A stretch of DNA of 7,204 nucleotides, from contig CANCKG010000028.1 of the NCBI GenBank assembly GCA_947378515.1, positions 1 through 7,204 on the forward strand, given 5' to 3'. Shown here piece after piece: positions 5,883-7,204 of the stretch (positions are counted from its first letter, which is position 1; every line of letters begins with the position of its first letter). The translations under genes were made by a program, and so were the position numbers. This stretch comes from Gammaproteobacteria bacterium (lineage in GTDB: Bacteria; Pseudomonadota; Gammaproteobacteria; CAISUE01). The notes beneath the pieces were generated by a model that did not search any database, had not been told where the DNA came from, and saw only the letters and a list, made by a program, of their open reading frames with translations.

Positions 5883-6611
5883 TTAAAAAGGCCAAGTCAT
5901 ACTAACATTAATTGAAGTGGTTTGTAGATGACCAAAATGTAGCGTATTGGTTTGACTAGTGGAAGAGACAAGGCTGGCATTACCCCAATCCATGAACCGA
6001 TAATCGATGGCTAATACCGGCGAATGTTTATCGGTGCTCAGTGGATATTGAATCCCCAAACCGCCTTCATATGCCAAAGAGGTGGTGGTTGAACTTGTAA
6101 AAGGAGTACTGGTCGGCACGGCAGAACCGTTGGGATCGGTGGGCGTTTCAGTGTAAGCACCAAAATGATTGAAGGCAATACCCATGCCAGCTAGGGCATA
6201 GGGTTGCCAATCGTTTGCGGTCCAAATCCATTTGGGTTCTAGCATCAAAGCTAAGCTGCGACCAGTGGCTGTATAATTTAACGTATCAAAACTTCCACCG
6301 TTCACCAAAGGAGCGTTAGTGCCGGTGACTGAGCTGCCCATGTAATAGCTACTAACATTTAAATGCACCGCTTGATGGATGAAATCCCATTGATAGCCCA
6401 AACCTGCTGCAATGAGTGGCTGAATCTGCGACGGGGTGGTCACGCTATAGCGATTTGTGGTGTTGGTATTGATGACAATATTTTGTGTGTTGCCGGTAAA
6501 ATTCTCCCATGCCAAGCCAGTTTGCAATTGCCAATCAAAACCTTCGGCGCCAGCAGATTGGAAGGCAGCGGCAATCAGTAAAGTCATTATTTTTTTTGCC
6601 ATAGTGAGCAT
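5883..6611 (-). CDS. Outer-membrane beta-barrel protein
   Basis: A 242-residue protein with a Sec signal peptide (MAKKIMTLLIAAAFQSAGA, likely cut before EGFDW). The mature part has alternating polar and aromatic strands ending in Phe (VSMTWPF), the usual C-terminal signal read by the BAM machinery. Length and pattern suggest a barrel of about 8 strands, in the OmpA/OmpW-like size class, with no OmpA peptidoglycan-binding domain. A Thr/Ser/Pro-rich stretch near residues 160-180 (TPTDPNGSAVPTSTPF) is probably a surface loop. Two starts are possible: ATG 6611 has AAGAG only 3 bases upstream, while ATG 6602 (Met4) has it 12 bases away; the second gives a neater signal peptide, the first is kept here. 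The gene lies 15 bases after the beta-propeller gene, most likely in one operon. Substrate or partner unknown. Confidence 0.8.
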   Translation of the reverse strand: MLTMAKKIMTLLIAAAFQSAGAEGFDWQLQTGLAWENFTGNTQNIVINTNTTNRYSVTTPSQIQPLIAAGLGYQWDFIHQAVHLNVSSYYMGSSVTGTNAPLVNGGSFDTLNYTATGRSLALMLEPKWIWTANDWQPYALAGMGIAFNHFGAYTETPTDPNGSAVPTSTPFTSSTTTSLAYEGGLGIQYPLSTDKHSPVLAIDYRFMDWGNASLVSSTSQTNTLHFGHLQTTSINVSMTWPF

Positions 6612-6626
6612 TCACTCTTGGAAATT

Positions 6627-7204
6627 TTAATTAATAAACATCCCGATTTGTGGCAGTGTTATTGCCCCTTGAGGGATGTTAATGGTCACGGTATTGGTAT
6701 CGGAATTGATCGGTAAATTGAGTACATTGTCGAGCGCTGTCGCTTGATTGCTAGCTGAAACCAGCCAAGTGTTTGAATTGTTAGGCGGCAAGGCAATGCC
6801 GACACTGCCATTTTCTGTAGCTGCCTTCGTTACTTGATTGGTTTGCGTCGCTATTTGGTATAGGTATGCATTTCCTACATCGTTCGTGACGTATACATAA
6901 TTACTGTCGCTGCTAAACGCGAGGCTAGTCGGTTTATAAATATCATTCGTACTAATAGCGGTTTGGTAAGTATAAGTGCCATCAGTATTAATCAAAAAAG
7001 CGACTACATTGGTTGAATTCAATAAATAAAATTTACTATTATCAGGACTGATCGCCAATTCACTCGGCTCACCAAAAACATCAGAAAAGCTTGAATTATC
7101 CAAGGTGGTGATGAGACTCAAGTTCGTGGTATCCATTACCCAGATCATGCCTAACATATCGACACCATAGGCATCACAGACATACAAGCGACTGCCATCA
7201 GGAC
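6627..7204 (-). CDS. YVTN/YncE-like beta-propeller protein (5'-truncated)
   Basis: The 3' part of a gene that runs off the right edge; the frame stays open to base 7204, so any start codon inside the window (such as the TTG at 7187) is internal. The visible 190 or so residues contain repeated blades of about 40-45 residues with the pattern 'P..LA.S.D...Y.....': PDGSRLYVCD, EPSELAISPDNSKFYLLN, KPTSLAFSSDSNYVYVTND and a more degenerate last blade. This is the style of the YVTN or 7-bladed lactonase/YncE-like propellers, which are mostly periplasmic or surface binding proteins. High Asn, Thr and Ser content and no lysine-rich parts fit an exported protein; the signal peptide would lie outside the window. 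It ends with TLPQIGMFIN and is followed 15 bases later by the outer-membrane barrel gene, so the pair may work together at the envelope. Ligand unknown. Confidence 0.75.
   Translation of the reverse strand, partial: PDGSRLYVCDAYGVDMLGMIWVMDTTNLSLITTLDNSSFSDVFGEPSELAISPDNSKFYLLNSTNVVAFLINTDGTYTYQTAISTNDIYKPTSLAFSSDSNYVYVTNDVGNAYLYQIATQTNQVTKAATENGSVGIALPPNNSNTWLVSASNQATALDNVLNLPINSDTNTVTINIPQGAITLPQIGMFIN

Noticed and set aside
1..7204. CRISPR array, tRNA or rRNA
   Set aside because: No regularly spaced short repeats, no cloverleaf with a T-loop motif and no rRNA-like segment were found on either strand by eye.

Overview
The window looks like chromosomal DNA of a moderately AT-rich gammaproteobacterium. 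Several genes have a cut resembling Legionellales or Coxiella relatives: a GadC-like permease without the C-terminal plug, an N-terminally extended HU-like protein, and small envelope proteins. That placement is a general impression from protein style, not a search result. Both ends cut through genes.

Layout. The left edge holds the C-terminal part of a FixJ/LuxR-type response regulator (+). It is followed by a complete 469-residue amino-acid/GABA-type antiporter (+). A 651-base gene-poor stretch (1897-2547) comes next. It holds a terminator-like hairpin, an orphan right-end/omegaRNA-like sequence of an IS200/IS605 (TnpB-type) element with no tnpB beside it, further inverted repeats, and the first copy of a structured repeat of about 130 bases. 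Then come a secreted four-cysteine protein that appears to be two tandem DUF333-like units (+) and an HU-family DNA-binding protein with a strong ribosome binding site (+). The HU-like gene converges on recQ (-), and the two share a perfect 18-bp hairpin that contains the recQ stop codon. recQ sits 4 bases behind a small PhnA/YjdM-type domain gene (-), starts at TTG, and has its ribosome binding site inside that upstream gene. Upstream of the phnA-like gene is the second copy of the structured repeat, inverted relative to the first. The right end holds an outer-membrane beta-barrel gene and the 3' part of a beta-propeller gene (both -), 15 bases apart.

The part most worth attention is the non-coding DNA. 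The two structured repeats differ at about 14 of 110 positions. Every stem change I can trace keeps pairing, as one full compensatory swap and three G-U wobbles. All wobbles pair on the same strand, which is the sense strand of the gene that starts about 20 bases downstream. That pattern fits a transcribed RNA leader or a mobile structured RNA better than a plain DNA palindrome. The TnpB-type right end without a nuclease gene is a second candidate non-coding RNA. No complete insertion sequence, CRISPR array, tRNA or rRNA is visible.
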